Assembly (NCBI GenBank): GCA_046594445.1
Contig: JBKJSM010000002.1
Span: forward strand, 49,630 to 113,629
DNA: 64,000 bases
Reading direction: 5' to 3'
DNA from: Gaiellasilicea sp046594445
Lineage (GTDB): Bacteria; Actinomycetota; Thermoleophilia; Gaiellales; Gaiellaceae
Each line of letters opens with the position of its first letter. Position 1 is the first letter of the stretch. Shown here piece by piece: positions 41,176 through 49,190 of the stretch. The notes beneath the pieces were generated by a model. That model saw only the letters and a list, made by a program, of their open reading frames with translations. It did not search any database and was not told the origin of the DNA. Position numbers and translations under genes: made by a program.

Positions 41176-42421
41176 GGGCTCGACCTTACTGGCGCTCGCA
41201 TTCGCGACGGTGTGCTTCCTCGCCGGCGGCTACTACGAGTCCACGTACTCCTTGCTGGCAGCCTCGGTCTGGCTCGGGATCGCCGTCACCGGCTCGCTTC
41301 GCGCCCTCCGCGCTCCGTCGACAGCCTTCTGGGCGCTCGCGGCGCTCGCCGCCTGGACCGCCCTGTCGGCGACCTGGGGGCCTGCGGGGCCGGCGCTCCG
41401 TGCGGCTCCGCTCGCAGCGCTCTACGCCGGCGTGCTGTTGGCCGCGGAGCAGGTCGACAGGCGGCTGCTGCTCCGGCTCACCTGGGGTGTCTGCGTACTC
41501 GTGGCCGTCGTCGGCCTGGCCGCGTGGGCGCTCGGCCTCGCGCCCGATGCGCCGGGTCCCGACTCTTCGCGGCTCGCTTGGCCGGTCAGCTACGCCAACG
41601 GGCTCGGCCTCGTGATGGCGACGGGTGTCCTCCTCTCCTTCCTGCTGCCGCGCCGCGCTGCCCTGGCGGGCGGCGCTCTCTGCACTGCGGCGCTCGCGCT
41701 CACGTTCTCGCGCACGGCGATCCTCGCCGGCCTGGCGTCGCTCGTCGTCCTCGCGGCGCTGCGCGGCCGGATTCCCGGGCGCGCGGCAGTCGCCGGCTCA
41801 CTCGGGCTAGCCGTGCTCGCCATCGTGTTCGCGCAACCCCTCGCAGCCCGCTTCGCCGGCCCGGCGCCGGACGAGCGCGACGCGCGGCGCCTCCTCGACG
41901 TCAGCGGGCACGGACGCGCTGACCTGTGGCGCTCGGCGTGGGAGCAAGGACTGGACAACCCCATTGTGGGGCGAGGCGCAGGCACGTGGGCGCAGGGATA
42001 CGTGGCGGAGACCGGCCGGCTCACCGCGCCGGCGAACGCGCACTCGCTCCCGCTCGAGACCTTTGCCGAGCTCGGCCTCGTCGGAGTTGCGCTGCTGGCG
42101 GCGTTTGTCGTCCTCGTCGCGCGCGGGGCTCGCCGAGAGCCCGTGGCGGCCGCCGTCGTGACAGCCTGGCTCATCCAGGCCGGCGCGGATTGGGTCTGGC
42201 AACTGCCCGCAGCGACGCTGCCGATGCTCTTCGCCGCAGCCGCGCTCGCTCCGCGCCGAGCGGAGTACTCAGAGCGGCAGGGACTGCGGATGGCGGTCGC
42301 GGCCCTCGCGATCGGCGCTGCCTGCGCCCTGCAAGGCGTCCAAGCAGCCCTCCGCGAGACGGACCGATCCCCCGACGGAGGGATGGCGACATCCGCGATG
42401 CCTGCGACCCTGAGGACGTGA
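41174..42421 (+). CDS. O-antigen ligase/Wzy-like polytopic membrane protein
   Basis: 415 aa, about 11-12 helices. Features of the Wzy_C (O-antigen ligase/polymerase) family: SYANGLGLVMATGVLLS, SRTAILAG, a periplasmic loop with DLWRSAWEQGLDNPIVGRGAG and NAHSLPLETFAELGLVGVALL (conserved His). May polymerise or ligate a surface glycan; no polysaccharide cluster is adjacent. Start ATG 41174 is chosen before MGSTLLALAFATVCFLAGGY; in-frame starts further upstream exist. Confidence 0.75.
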   Translation: MGSTLLALAFATVCFLAGGYYESTYSLLAASVWLGIAVTGSLRALRAPSTAFWALAALAAWTALSATWGPAGPALRAAPLAALYAGVLLAAEQVDRRLLLRLTWGVCVLVAVVGLAAWALGLAPDAPGPDSSRLAWPVSYANGLGLVMATGVLLSFLLPRRAALAGGALCTAALALTFSRTAILAGLASLVVLAALRGRIPGRAAVAGSLGLAVLAIVFAQPLAARFAGPAPDERDARRLLDVSGHGRADLWRSAWEQGLDNPIVGRGAGTWAQGYVAETGRLTAPANAHSLPLETFAELGLVGVALLAAFVVLVARGARREPVAAAVVTAWLIQAGADWVWQLPAATLPMLFAAAALAPRRAEYSERQGLRMAVAALAIGAACALQGVQAALRETDRSPDGGMATSAMPATLRT

Positions 42422-42735
42422 AAACCGCGCGCCTCCTGGTCGCAGTCGCTTCTGCTTCGCTCGCGCTCGCCGTCCTCGCGGTCGTCGCCCTCGCCGCGCC
42501 CGGGGCGATCGGCAACGTGGCTTCGCCCAGCGCCAGCGCCGCCGCGGCCGTGTACTGCCCCGCCGGGGAGCTCGGCCGCCGCAAGGCCGTGGTCGAGCGC
42601 TACCAGCGGCAGATGGTCGCCGCCAAGAAGGCCTATTTCAAGAAGACACGCAGCGCGAAGAAGCGCACGGCGTTCGTGAAGAAGCAGACGGCTCAGCTCA
42701 AGGCGCTCCAGCGCACCGCGGCGGCCTGCGACTAG
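42418..42735 (+). CDS. Small secreted basic protein
   Basis: 105 aa, unrecognised. N-terminal signal/anchor (LLVAVASASLALAVLAVVALAAP), then an Ala/Ser linker and a Lys-rich helical segment (QRQMVAAKKAYFKKTRSAKKRTAF) flanked by two cysteines (VYCPAGE and AAACD) that could form a disulfide. The GTG start overlaps the previous stop (GTGA), so it is cotranslated with the O-antigen-ligase-like gene. Confidence 0.65.
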   Translation: MKTARLLVAVASASLALAVLAVVALAAPGAIGNVASPSASAAAAVYCPAGELGRRKAVVERYQRQMVAAKKAYFKKTRSAKKRTAFVKKQTAQLKALQRTAAACD

Positions 42736-42751
42736 TTACGCTTCGGCCTCA

Positions 42752-43030
42752 ATGGCCGAGCCCTCGATCCGCGACATCGACGCCCTCGTCGGGCCTGCGA
42801 CCCCTCACTTCGCCTATCAGCTCCGCGCGCGCGTCCGCGAGCTGATCGAGGAGCTCCCGGCCGACCATCCCGTTCGCCGCTACGGCGAGGAGAAGATGCG
42901 CCTGCTCGACGATCTCGGGCACGCGTCCTCGAAGGCCGAGGACGGCGACAAGGAACCGCGAACGCGCATCGGCTGGGGCGAGATCCCGAGCTCCGCGCCG
43001 GCGTACGAACCGCTGCCCCGGCGGTCATGA
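42752..43030 (+). CDS. Conserved-looking hypothetical protein
   Basis: 92 aa, soluble. Sequence has a well-formed core (RDIDALVGPATPHFAYQLRARVREL, PADHPVRRYGEEKMRLLDDLGHASSKAED) and a Pro-rich tail. No known domain recognised. Its stop overlaps the fabL-like start by 4 nt (ATGA), suggesting a functional link with that operon. Confidence 0.65.
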   Translation: MAEPSIRDIDALVGPATPHFAYQLRARVRELIEELPADHPVRRYGEEKMRLLDDLGHASSKAEDGDKEPRTRIGWGEIPSSAPAYEPLPRRS

Positions 43031-43764
43031 CGACATTTCAGGGCGCGTCGGTCCTCGTGACCGGGGGCTCGCGCGGGATCGGCAAGGCGATCGCGCTCCG
43101 CTTCGCCGCGCTCGGGGCCTCGCGCGTCGCGATCGGGTACTTCCGCTCGGACGCCGCAGCCGAGGAGACGGCCAACGAGATCCGGGGGCTCGGCGCCGAG
43201 CCGGTGCTCGTCCGCGGCAACGTGTCGTCGAATCGCGTCCTGGAGGAGGTGGCGGAGCTCGGCCCGTTCAACGTGCTCGTCCACAACGCGGCGACCGGCA
43301 TCATCCGCCCCGCGCTCGAGACCGAGGATAAGCACTGGGACTGGACGCTGAACGCCAACGCGCGCGCGCTGCTCGCCCTCACCCGCGCGATCGCGCCGCG
43401 GATGCCCGCGGGCTCGTCGATCGTCGGCCTTTCGAGCCTCGGCGCGCACCGCGTGCTCGAGAACTACAGCCTCGTCGGCACGTCGAAGGCCGCGCTCGAG
43501 GCGCTGATCCGCTACCTCGCCGTCGAGCTCGGGCCGCGCGGGATTCGCGCCAACGCGGTCTCCGGCGGCGTCGTCGACACCGGCGCGCTCGACCACTTCC
43601 CGAACCGCGAGGAGATGCTCCGCCTCGGCGCCGACAACCCGGCCGGACGGCTGGTGACCGCCGAGGACATGGCGGCCGCGGTCACGTTCCTCTGTTCGCC
43701 GGAGGCGGAGATGATCCGCGGGCAGACGCTGATCGTCGACGGCGGCTTCTCCCTGAGGGCGTAG
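43027..43764 (+). CDS. fabL: Enoyl-ACP reductase III (FabL-like SDR)
   Basis: 245 aa SDR that probably reduces trans-2-enoyl-ACP in fatty acid elongation. NAD(P) loop VTGGSRGIGKAIA; catalytic NYSLVGTSKAALEAL has the Y-x6-K spacing of enoyl reductases rather than the Y-x3-K of ordinary SDRs. The following segment (RYLAVELGPRGIRANAVSGG, DHFPNREEML, MIRGQTLIVDGG) resembles Bacillus FabL. A generic SDR or 3-oxoacyl-ACP reductase label would be less exact. Followed directly by a methyltransferase gene. Confidence 0.8.
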   Translation: MTTFQGASVLVTGGSRGIGKAIALRFAALGASRVAIGYFRSDAAAEETANEIRGLGAEPVLVRGNVSSNRVLEEVAELGPFNVLVHNAATGIIRPALETEDKHWDWTLNANARALLALTRAIAPRMPAGSSIVGLSSLGAHRVLENYSLVGTSKAALEALIRYLAVELGPRGIRANAVSGGVVDTGALDHFPNREEMLRLGADNPAGRLVTAEDMAAAVTFLCSPEAEMIRGQTLIVDGGFSLRA

Positions 43765-44379
43765 ATGGAACCGACCGACCACAACCGCCGCGCGTTCGAC
43801 GAGGCGCATCGCACCGCCGAGAACGTCCTCGCCGCGCCGGGGATGCCGGACCGGATCCGGGAGCGGCTGCATGGAGCCGGCGGCAACCGCGTCCTCCACC
43901 TGTTCTGCGGAACCGGCCGCGAGTCGGTCGACCTCGCCGAGCTCGGGGCGCTCGTCACCGGCGTCGACGACGACGCCGAGGCGATCGAGGCCGCGCGCCG
44001 GCGCAAGCCCGAGCTCCCGTGGGTGCACGCGGACGTGCACGCGCTCCCTCCCGAGATCCTGCTCGGCCGCTGGGATCTCGTCTATCTCGGCTACGGCTCG
44101 CTCCGCCGGCTGCGTGCGGTGGACGCGTGGGCGGGCGGCGTCTCCGCCGCGCTGCGCCCCGGAGGAGTGCTGCTGCTCCACGACGAGCACCCGGCGGCGG
44201 CGTGCCTGGACGCATTCGGGCGCTGGCGATCCGACTACTACGCGTCGACGGGGCTCGGCGAGCTCGTCACCGCGGTCACGCGGGCGGGCCTCGCGCTGCG
44301 CGGGCTCGAGGAGTGGCCGGGCAAGGACGCGCACATCCCCGGCCACCTCGTGCTGGCCGCCGAGAGGCCCGACGCTTAG
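43765..44379 (+). CDS. Class I SAM-dependent methyltransferase
   Basis: 204 aa. Motif I VLHLFCGTGRESVDLAELG, acidic GVDDDAEAIEAAR, and LRPGGVLLLHDEHPA. Target unknown. Starts on the base after the FabL stop, so it is in the same operon. Confidence 0.82.
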   Translation: MEPTDHNRRAFDEAHRTAENVLAAPGMPDRIRERLHGAGGNRVLHLFCGTGRESVDLAELGALVTGVDDDAEAIEAARRRKPELPWVHADVHALPPEILLGRWDLVYLGYGSLRRLRAVDAWAGGVSAALRPGGVLLLHDEHPAAACLDAFGRWRSDYYASTGLGELVTAVTRAGLALRGLEEWPGKDAHIPGHLVLAAERPDA

Positions 44380-44407
44380 AAACGAGCGGTTTGGACAGAA
44401 CGGGCGT

Positions 44408-44698
44408 ATGGGAATCTCAGTAAGTCTTCTGTTGATCGCCGTCGGTGCGATCCTCACGTGGGGAGTCACGGCGGACGCCGAAGGCCTCAACGTGAACAAC
44501 ATCGGCGTCATCCTGATGATCGTCGGCGTCCTGGGCCTCGTCATCTCGATGATCTTCTGGTCGAGCTGGGGCGGGTTCCGCCGGACCAGCGCGACGTACG
44601 TCGAGGGTGCCCCCGTGCGCCGCAGCGTCGGCCGTCGCCGCGCGACCGTGGTCGAAGAGGACGAGGTCGCTCCGGGCCCCGGCCCGCCGCTCCCGTAA
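44408..44698 (+). CDS. DUF6458-type small membrane protein
   Basis: 96 aa. Starts MGISVSLLLIAVGAILTWGV, a second helix IGVILMIVGVLGLVISMIFW, then a polar tail with RRSVGRRRATVVEEDEV and a Pro-rich end. Matches the actinobacterial DUF6458 pattern; function unknown. Its stop lies 5 bp from the convergent proline dehydrogenase stop. Confidence 0.75.
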   Translation: MGISVSLLLIAVGAILTWGVTADAEGLNVNNIGVILMIVGVLGLVISMIFWSSWGGFRRTSATYVEGAPVRRSVGRRRATVVEEDEVAPGPGPPLP

Positions 44699-44702
44699 AG
44701 GA

Positions 44703-45599
44703 CTAGCGCCTGCGCAACAACGAGCGTCCAAGGTCGCCGGCTACATAGCCGGCGACCTTAGGGTTCTCCTGCAGCCGCCGGAGCGAGTACTCGTACCACT
44801 GGCGTCCATAAGGGACGTAGATCCGCAGGCGGTGGCCGTCGCCGACGATCCGGTCGCCGAGCTCGGGCCGGACGCCGAGCAGCATCTGGAACTCGTACTC
44901 GTCCGGTCCGAGCCCGCGCTCCCGGACGGCCCGCCTGCCCGCGTCGACCAGAGCCTCGTCGTGCGTGGCGATCCCGACGTAGCAGCCGCCGTCGAGCAGT
45001 GCGTCGAGCGCGCGAACGTATCCGGCGCGGATCTCCTCGAACTCGCGGTAGGCCACCTCCGCCGGCTCGACGTAGATGCCCTTGCACAGCCGCACGTTCG
45101 CGCCGGCAAGCGCTCGTGCGTCGTCAACGGTCCGCTTCAGCGCCGCCTGGAGGACCACGCCGAGGTTCTCGCGGCCCTCGCCGCGGAGGTCCCGATAGAG
45201 ATCGAGCGTCGCGTCGGTGGTCGACGAGTCCTCCATGTCGATCCGGACGAAGGTTCCGCGCTCGGCGATCGCGGCCAGGTTCTCGCGTGCGAGCCCGGCT
45301 TCGAGCTTCAGGCCGAGGGCGGTTAGCTTGACGCTCACGTTGGCCTGAAGCCCGTCCGCGTCGATCGCGTCGAGCGCGTCGAGATAGGCACGGGTGATCG
45401 CGGTCGCCTCGTCGGCGCGAGTGATCTCCTCGCCGAGCACGTCGACGGTCGCGAGCTTCCCCGCCGCGTTCAGCCCCGCGACGACCCTGCGGGCGTCCTC
45501 GAGCTCGGAGCCGGCGATGTAGCGGGAGGAGAGCCTGCGCACCACCTGCTTGGGGACGGCCGGGAGCAGCGTGACGATCGCACGGTCGAGCAGGGACAC
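44703..45599 (-). CDS. Proline dehydrogenase (monofunctional)
   Basis: FAD enzyme oxidising proline to pyrroline-5-carboxylate. 298 aa, the compact monofunctional size. TIM-barrel motifs: VSVKLTALGL, FVRIDMEDSSTTDATLDLYR, VRLCKGIYVEP, GIATHDEAL, EFQMLLGVRPEL and RIYVPYGRQWYEYSLRRLQENP. P5C dehydrogenase is not in the window. GTG start. Its last codons form a perfect 12-bp inverted repeat that can act as terminator for the convergent gene. Confidence 0.93.
   Translation of the reverse strand: MSLLDRAIVTLLPAVPKQVVRRLSSRYIAGSELEDARRVVAGLNAAGKLATVDVLGEEITRADEATAITRAYLDALDAIDADGLQANVSVKLTALGLKLEAGLARENLAAIAERGTFVRIDMEDSSTTDATLDLYRDLRGEGRENLGVVLQAALKRTVDDARALAGANVRLCKGIYVEPAEVAYREFEEIRAGYVRALDALLDGGCYVGIATHDEALVDAGRRAVRERGLGPDEYEFQMLLGVRPELGDRIVGDGHRLRIYVPYGRQWYEYSLRRLQENPKVAGYVAGDLGRSLLRRR
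44730..44759. terminator. Inverted repeat inside the proline dehydrogenase 3' end
   Basis: Perfect 12-bp arms AAGGTCGCCGGC/GCCGGCGACCTT with a 6-nt loop, encoding KVAGYVAGDL of the minus-strand gene. On the plus strand it lies about 32 nt after the DUF6458 stop and is followed by AGGGTTCTCC. Possible terminator or bidirectional mRNA-stabilising hairpin. Confidence 0.5.
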
Positions 45600-45679
45600 G
45601 GTTTAGTTGAAGACCCCTAAAGGGTCGCTTCGCTCCCAGGCTGTGATCTGTGAGGTTGCTGACGCACGGGCTTTCACGA
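45600..45679. other. Intergenic spacer with short inverted repeat
   Basis: 80-bp gap upstream of the proline dehydrogenase gene. It contains GACCC-CTAAA-GGGTC (45612-45626), a possible operator or weak hairpin. No RNA gene recognised. Confidence 0.4.
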
Positions 45680-45979
45680 TCAGCGTTCGCGCATGAAGCC
45701 CTGGCGGGCGGCGCTGACGAGCGCCACCGCCTCAGGGAAGAGCACGCGCATGGCGTCGCGGAGCGCGACTGCCTGCTCGTCGACGCTGCCGGCCGGCTGC
45801 ACCTGCTTGAGTGCGGCCGCGGTCAGCTCGACGGCGGTGTTCAGCGTCAGCGTTGCGAACTGCTCGCGCTGGGCCTCGTGCACCGACTCGGCCTGTTGGG
45901 CCGCGAACTCCTGGATCCCGCGCAGGAGCTCCTCGGGATCGCCGCCGAACGGGAAGCCAAAACCGCCGCTACCTTCCAT
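45680..45979 (-). CDS. Hypothetical helical protein
   Basis: 99 aa. Gly/Phe-rich N-terminus (GSGGFGFPFGGDPEELL), then amphipathic helices with many Gln, Ala, Glu (FAAQQAESVHEAQREQF ... LTAAALKQVQ). Not recognised. Follows the next hypothetical gene on the same strand with a 10-bp gap, suggesting a two-gene unit. Confidence 0.6.
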   Translation of the reverse strand: MEGSGGFGFPFGGDPEELLRGIQEFAAQQAESVHEAQREQFATLTLNTAVELTAAALKQVQPAGSVDEQAVALRDAMRVLFPEAVALVSAARQGFMRER

Positions 45980-45989
45980 GCATTGAAGG

Positions 45990-46523
45990 CTAGCTGAGCT
46001 CGATCCGGTAGCCGCGCTCGACGTCGCGGAAGAGATCCTCGACGACCTCGGATGCGGTCTTCATCGCGTGCGCGAACGGCGACCCCTGGACCGCGCCACC
46101 GAGGGAGAGCTCGACCGTGCGCGTGGCCGCGGCGATCTCGTCGAGTCGAGCGGGCGTCGCCAGCACGGGCGGCGCTGCGAGCACGTGCTGGAGCTCCAGC
46201 ACGGCCGCCTCGGCCTCCTCGATACCCGGCGGGTTCTCGGTCACGCGCAGGGCCGCGAGCTGCGAGCGCAGGTCGTCGAGGTCGCCCCCGGCGGCCGTCT
46301 CCTCGGCGAGCTCGCAGAGCGCGAGGATCGAGACGGCCTCACGCACGCGGCGCCGCTCGGCGACGGGGTTCCCGTCGCTGTCGAGCGCGAGCCATGTGCG
46401 TCCGCCCTCAGCCTCGTCGAACGCGCAGACATAGATGCGCTTGCCCGGCTGCGCCTCGGCCGCGAGGATCGCGCTCGCGCCCGATCCGGCCGCGATCCGC
46501 TCGAGCTCCTCGGCGAGCGTCAT
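45990..46523 (-). CDS. Hypothetical protein
   Basis: 177 aa, acidic, mostly alpha. N-terminal part has a beta segment (IYVCAFDEAEGGRTWLALDSDGNPVAERRRVREAV), followed by helices and VELSLGGAVQGSPFAHAMKTASEVVEDLFRDV. Not recognised. Divergent from the coiled-coil gene (31 bp). Confidence 0.6.
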   Translation of the reverse strand: MTLAEELERIAAGSGASAILAAEAQPGKRIYVCAFDEAEGGRTWLALDSDGNPVAERRRVREAVSILALCELAEETAAGGDLDDLRSQLAALRVTENPPGIEEAEAAVLELQHVLAAPPVLATPARLDEIAAATRTVELSLGGAVQGSPFAHAMKTASEVVEDLFRDVERGYRIELS

Positions 46524-46542
46524 CGCGACAGGATACGAGGAC

Positions 46543-46548
46543 TACGAT
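46543..46548 (+). promoter_or_regulatory. Candidate -10 for the coiled-coil gene
   Basis: TACGAT ends exactly 6 nt before the GTG at 46555; leaderless pattern. Confidence 0.45.
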
Positions 46549-46554
46549 GGGCGC

Positions 46555-47697
46555 GTGCTCGACCAGGTTTCACTCGCGCTCGCGGTCTTTGCGGCGGCCC
46601 TCGCGCTCGCCGCGCTCCTGATTGCCCTGATGCGTCGCCGCGACCCGACCGCCGAGGCGCGCAGCGACCTGGAGAAACTCGTCGCCGAGCAGACGGCCGC
46701 GAGCGCGGAGGAGCTGACCTCGCGCCTGGCGCGCCTGCGGGCCGACTCGCTCTCCGCGCTCGTCGAGGAGGAACGGCGGATCGCCGACGACCGGCGTCGC
46801 GAGCTCACGGAGCGGGAGCGAACCGCCGGAGAACAGCTGGCCGACACGCTCGCCCAGACCGCGCGCCGCGTCGACGAGCGGCTACGCACCTGGTCGGACG
46901 ACCTCGATCGCGCGCAGCAGAACCTCGAGGCGCAGCTACGCGGGCTCGAGCAGCGCCAGCGGCAGCTGATCGCCGAGGCCGAGACGCGCATCGAGGCGGA
47001 AGCGGCCGAGCTCGTCGCGACCTCGGACGAGCAGCGCGCGGCCGTCGTCCGCCTGCGTGAGGAGCTCGAGCGCGCCGCGCAGGGAGCGGTCGCCGAGGCA
47101 CTGGAGGAGCTGGAGGCGCATACGGGCGAGCGGCGCCGGGTGATCGAGGAGATCGCGGAGCGCCTGCGGAGCCGCGAGAAGGCGCTCACGGAGCAGGTCG
47201 AGCGCGGCGAGGCGGAGGCTGCCCGCAGGATCGAGGCGTCGTTCGCGGACATCGAGCGCAAGCAGGTGGAGCAGCTCCAGCGCGTGATCGGCCGCGAGGC
47301 CGAGCGCTACGCCGAGGCCGCGACCGTGCAGTTCGAGGCGGCGATGCGCGCGGCGCGCGAGGAGGCGGCGGGACGGCTCGCGCGCGAGCTCGACCGTGCC
47401 GTCGAGACGTTCGTCCGTCAGGCGGACACGGTCTTCGCGGAGCGGCTGACCCACACGGGCGACGCGGGCCAGCAACGGCTCGAGGCGCGCCAGCGGCAGG
47501 CGCAGGCCGCGTTCGAGCGCCAGCGCGACGAGCTCGCGGCGTCCTTCGCGGAGCGCGTCGCGGCCGCTGACGCCGAGCTCCGGCGCACGCTCGGGGCCTT
47601 CGCCGCCGAGGCCGAAGCCGAGCGGGCCGCCCTCGCGGCGCGGCTCGCGGAGCTCTCCCGGCGCGTCGAGGAAGCGGCGAGCAGTCGTTCGGTCTGA
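46555..47697 (+). CDS. Membrane-anchored long coiled-coil protein
   Basis: 380 aa. One N-terminal helix (VSLALAVFAAALALAALLIALM) with the remainder cytosolic: nearly continuous Glu/Arg/Ala/Gln heptads (RADSLSALVEEERRIADDRRRELTERER and onward) to the C-terminus, without Pro or Cys. Layout resembles RmuC-like or polar-scaffold proteins, but no nuclease domain is present. Possibly a structural or envelope-organising protein. GTG start fits the -10 placed 6 nt upstream. Confidence 0.75.
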   Translation: MLDQVSLALAVFAAALALAALLIALMRRRDPTAEARSDLEKLVAEQTAASAEELTSRLARLRADSLSALVEEERRIADDRRRELTERERTAGEQLADTLAQTARRVDERLRTWSDDLDRAQQNLEAQLRGLEQRQRQLIAEAETRIEAEAAELVATSDEQRAAVVRLREELERAAQGAVAEALEELEAHTGERRRVIEEIAERLRSREKALTEQVERGEAEAARRIEASFADIERKQVEQLQRVIGREAERYAEAATVQFEAAMRAAREEAAGRLARELDRAVETFVRQADTVFAERLTHTGDAGQQRLEARQRQAQAAFERQRDELAASFAERVAAADAELRRTLGAFAAEAEAERAALAARLAELSRRVEEAASSRSV

Positions 47698-47757
47698 CGC
47701 GCTTACGACTAACAATTAGCCGCAGGGATCGTCTCCTGCACCACGAACAGGCGCACC

Positions 47758-47961
47758 ATGGCTGAAACCACAGAGCTTGTCGACACCCACAGCGAACGGG
47801 CCAAAGTCGAGTCCTGGCGTCTGCACGTCCTGATCGAGGCCGGCTACCCGCTACCGCTCGCCGAGAAGCTGGCCGCCGCGCTCGATGCAGACCTGCACGA
47901 GGCGGTCGAGCTCGTCGGCCAGGGCTGCGACCCTCGTACCGCTGCCGAAATCCTGCTTTAG
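47758..47961 (+). CDS. Small hypothetical protein
   Basis: 67 aa, soluble, alpha-helical: VESWRLHVLIEAGYPLPLAEKLAAALDADLHEAVELVGQGCDPRTAAEILL. Reads like a compact folded domain (UBA/HTH-like helices), but no family is recognised. Overlaps the convergent MFS gene by 4 nt. Confidence 0.6.
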   Translation: MAETTELVDTHSERAKVESWRLHVLIEAGYPLPLAEKLAAALDADLHEAVELVGQGCDPRTAAEILL

Positions 47962-49175
47962 CGTTCTTCCAGGCCCGGGCCCAAGGCGACGAGCACCGCG
48001 CCGAAGCCGACCGCTGCGGCGCCGAGCCCGAACGAAGCCTTGGCGCCGTAAGTGTCGATCAGCGTGCCGCCGAGCGCCATTCCGACCGCGAACCCGGCGA
48101 AGACGGCGGTCGTGATCCACGAGAACGCCTCGGCCGCCGTGCCGCGGGCGGCGACGGCGTCGACGAGCCCGTACGCGGACATGACGACGGGCGCGATCGG
48201 TAGTCCGGCCAGGAACGCGAGCACCGCCATGCTCGTCAGCGACCAGCCGAGCAGGGGGAGCGCAAGGCCGACGGCGAGCAGCACTGCGGAGATCCGCAGC
48301 AGCCGCAGCGGCGACATGGTCACGCGCGCGCCGGCGATCAGCCCGCCAACGAGGCTGCCGCCCGCGAACAGGGCGAGCGGAATGCTCCCGAGCTCGGCGC
48401 CGCCGTGACCCTCGGCGAATGCGGGAAAGCCGACCTCGGTGCCACCGAAGCCGAGGCCGAGGCACGCCGAGATGCCGATGATCGTCAGGATGCCACGCGA
48501 CTCGAGCGCGCCCAGGATCGAGGAGGCGTGCCTCTCCTCTTCCGGCCGCCAGGCCCGCACCGGCTCGGCGAGCGCGATCAGCGTCGTTCCGACGCCTCCG
48601 GCAACAGCCGCGACCGCGAGCGCGAGGATGGGCGAAGCAGCTGCGGTCAGCAGCGCGACGAGCAGCGGGCCGACGACGAACGTGATCTCCTGCAGCGACG
48701 CCTCGAGCGCATAGGCGGCTGCGCGCAATTCGGCGTCGACGAACATCCTTGGCCAGAGCGAGCGCAGCGCGGCGCCGATGGGAGGCATCAGCGCGCCTGC
48801 GGCGGCCGCGCCGGCTCCGATCAGTGCGAGCGGAGCGTCGAGCAGTGCGAGCACGCAAACCCCGCCGAGCAGCGCAGGGAAGACCACCGCCCGCGAGAGG
48901 AGGATCCGCGACTGCCCGCGGCGGTCGACGAGGCGTCCCGAGATCGGAGCGCCGATCGCGGTCGCGACGAAGTACGCGCCCGAGACGAGACCCGCCGCCG
49001 CGTAGCTGCCGCCCTTCTCGCGCACGAGCAGCAGCAGCGCCAGCCCGATCATCCCCATCGGCAGCCGCGCGAGCATTCCGCTCAGCACGAGCCGGCGCAC
49101 GTACGGGACGCGAAAGAGCGCGCCGTAGCGCGCCAGACCGAGTGGCGGGACGGCTTCCGTCACGGGAGCCATCAT
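47958..49175 (-). CDS. Major facilitator superfamily transporter
   Basis: 405 aa, 12 predicted helices. MFS signature GRLVDRRGQSRILLSR in the first half and GALESRG / GARVTMSPLRLLR in the second. Resembles actinobacterial efflux MFS proteins; substrate unknown. Divergent from xseA with 15 bp between starts. Confidence 0.82.
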   Translation of the reverse strand: MMAPVTEAVPPLGLARYGALFRVPYVRRLVLSGMLARLPMGMIGLALLLLVREKGGSYAAAGLVSGAYFVATAIGAPISGRLVDRRGQSRILLSRAVVFPALLGGVCVLALLDAPLALIGAGAAAAGALMPPIGAALRSLWPRMFVDAELRAAAYALEASLQEITFVVGPLLVALLTAAASPILALAVAAVAGGVGTTLIALAEPVRAWRPEEERHASSILGALESRGILTIIGISACLGLGFGGTEVGFPAFAEGHGGAELGSIPLALFAGGSLVGGLIAGARVTMSPLRLLRISAVLLAVGLALPLLGWSLTSMAVLAFLAGLPIAPVVMSAYGLVDAVAARGTAAEAFSWITTAVFAGFAVGMALGGTLIDTYGAKASFGLGAAAVGFGAVLVALGPGLEER

Positions 49176-49190
49176 CTAGGCTCGGCGGTG

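Noticed and set aside
42752..43030. A third selenoprotein among the other short genes
   Set aside because: I checked neighbouring short frames for an in-frame TGA followed by homologous continuation. None other than fdhA and the MerB-like gene fits.
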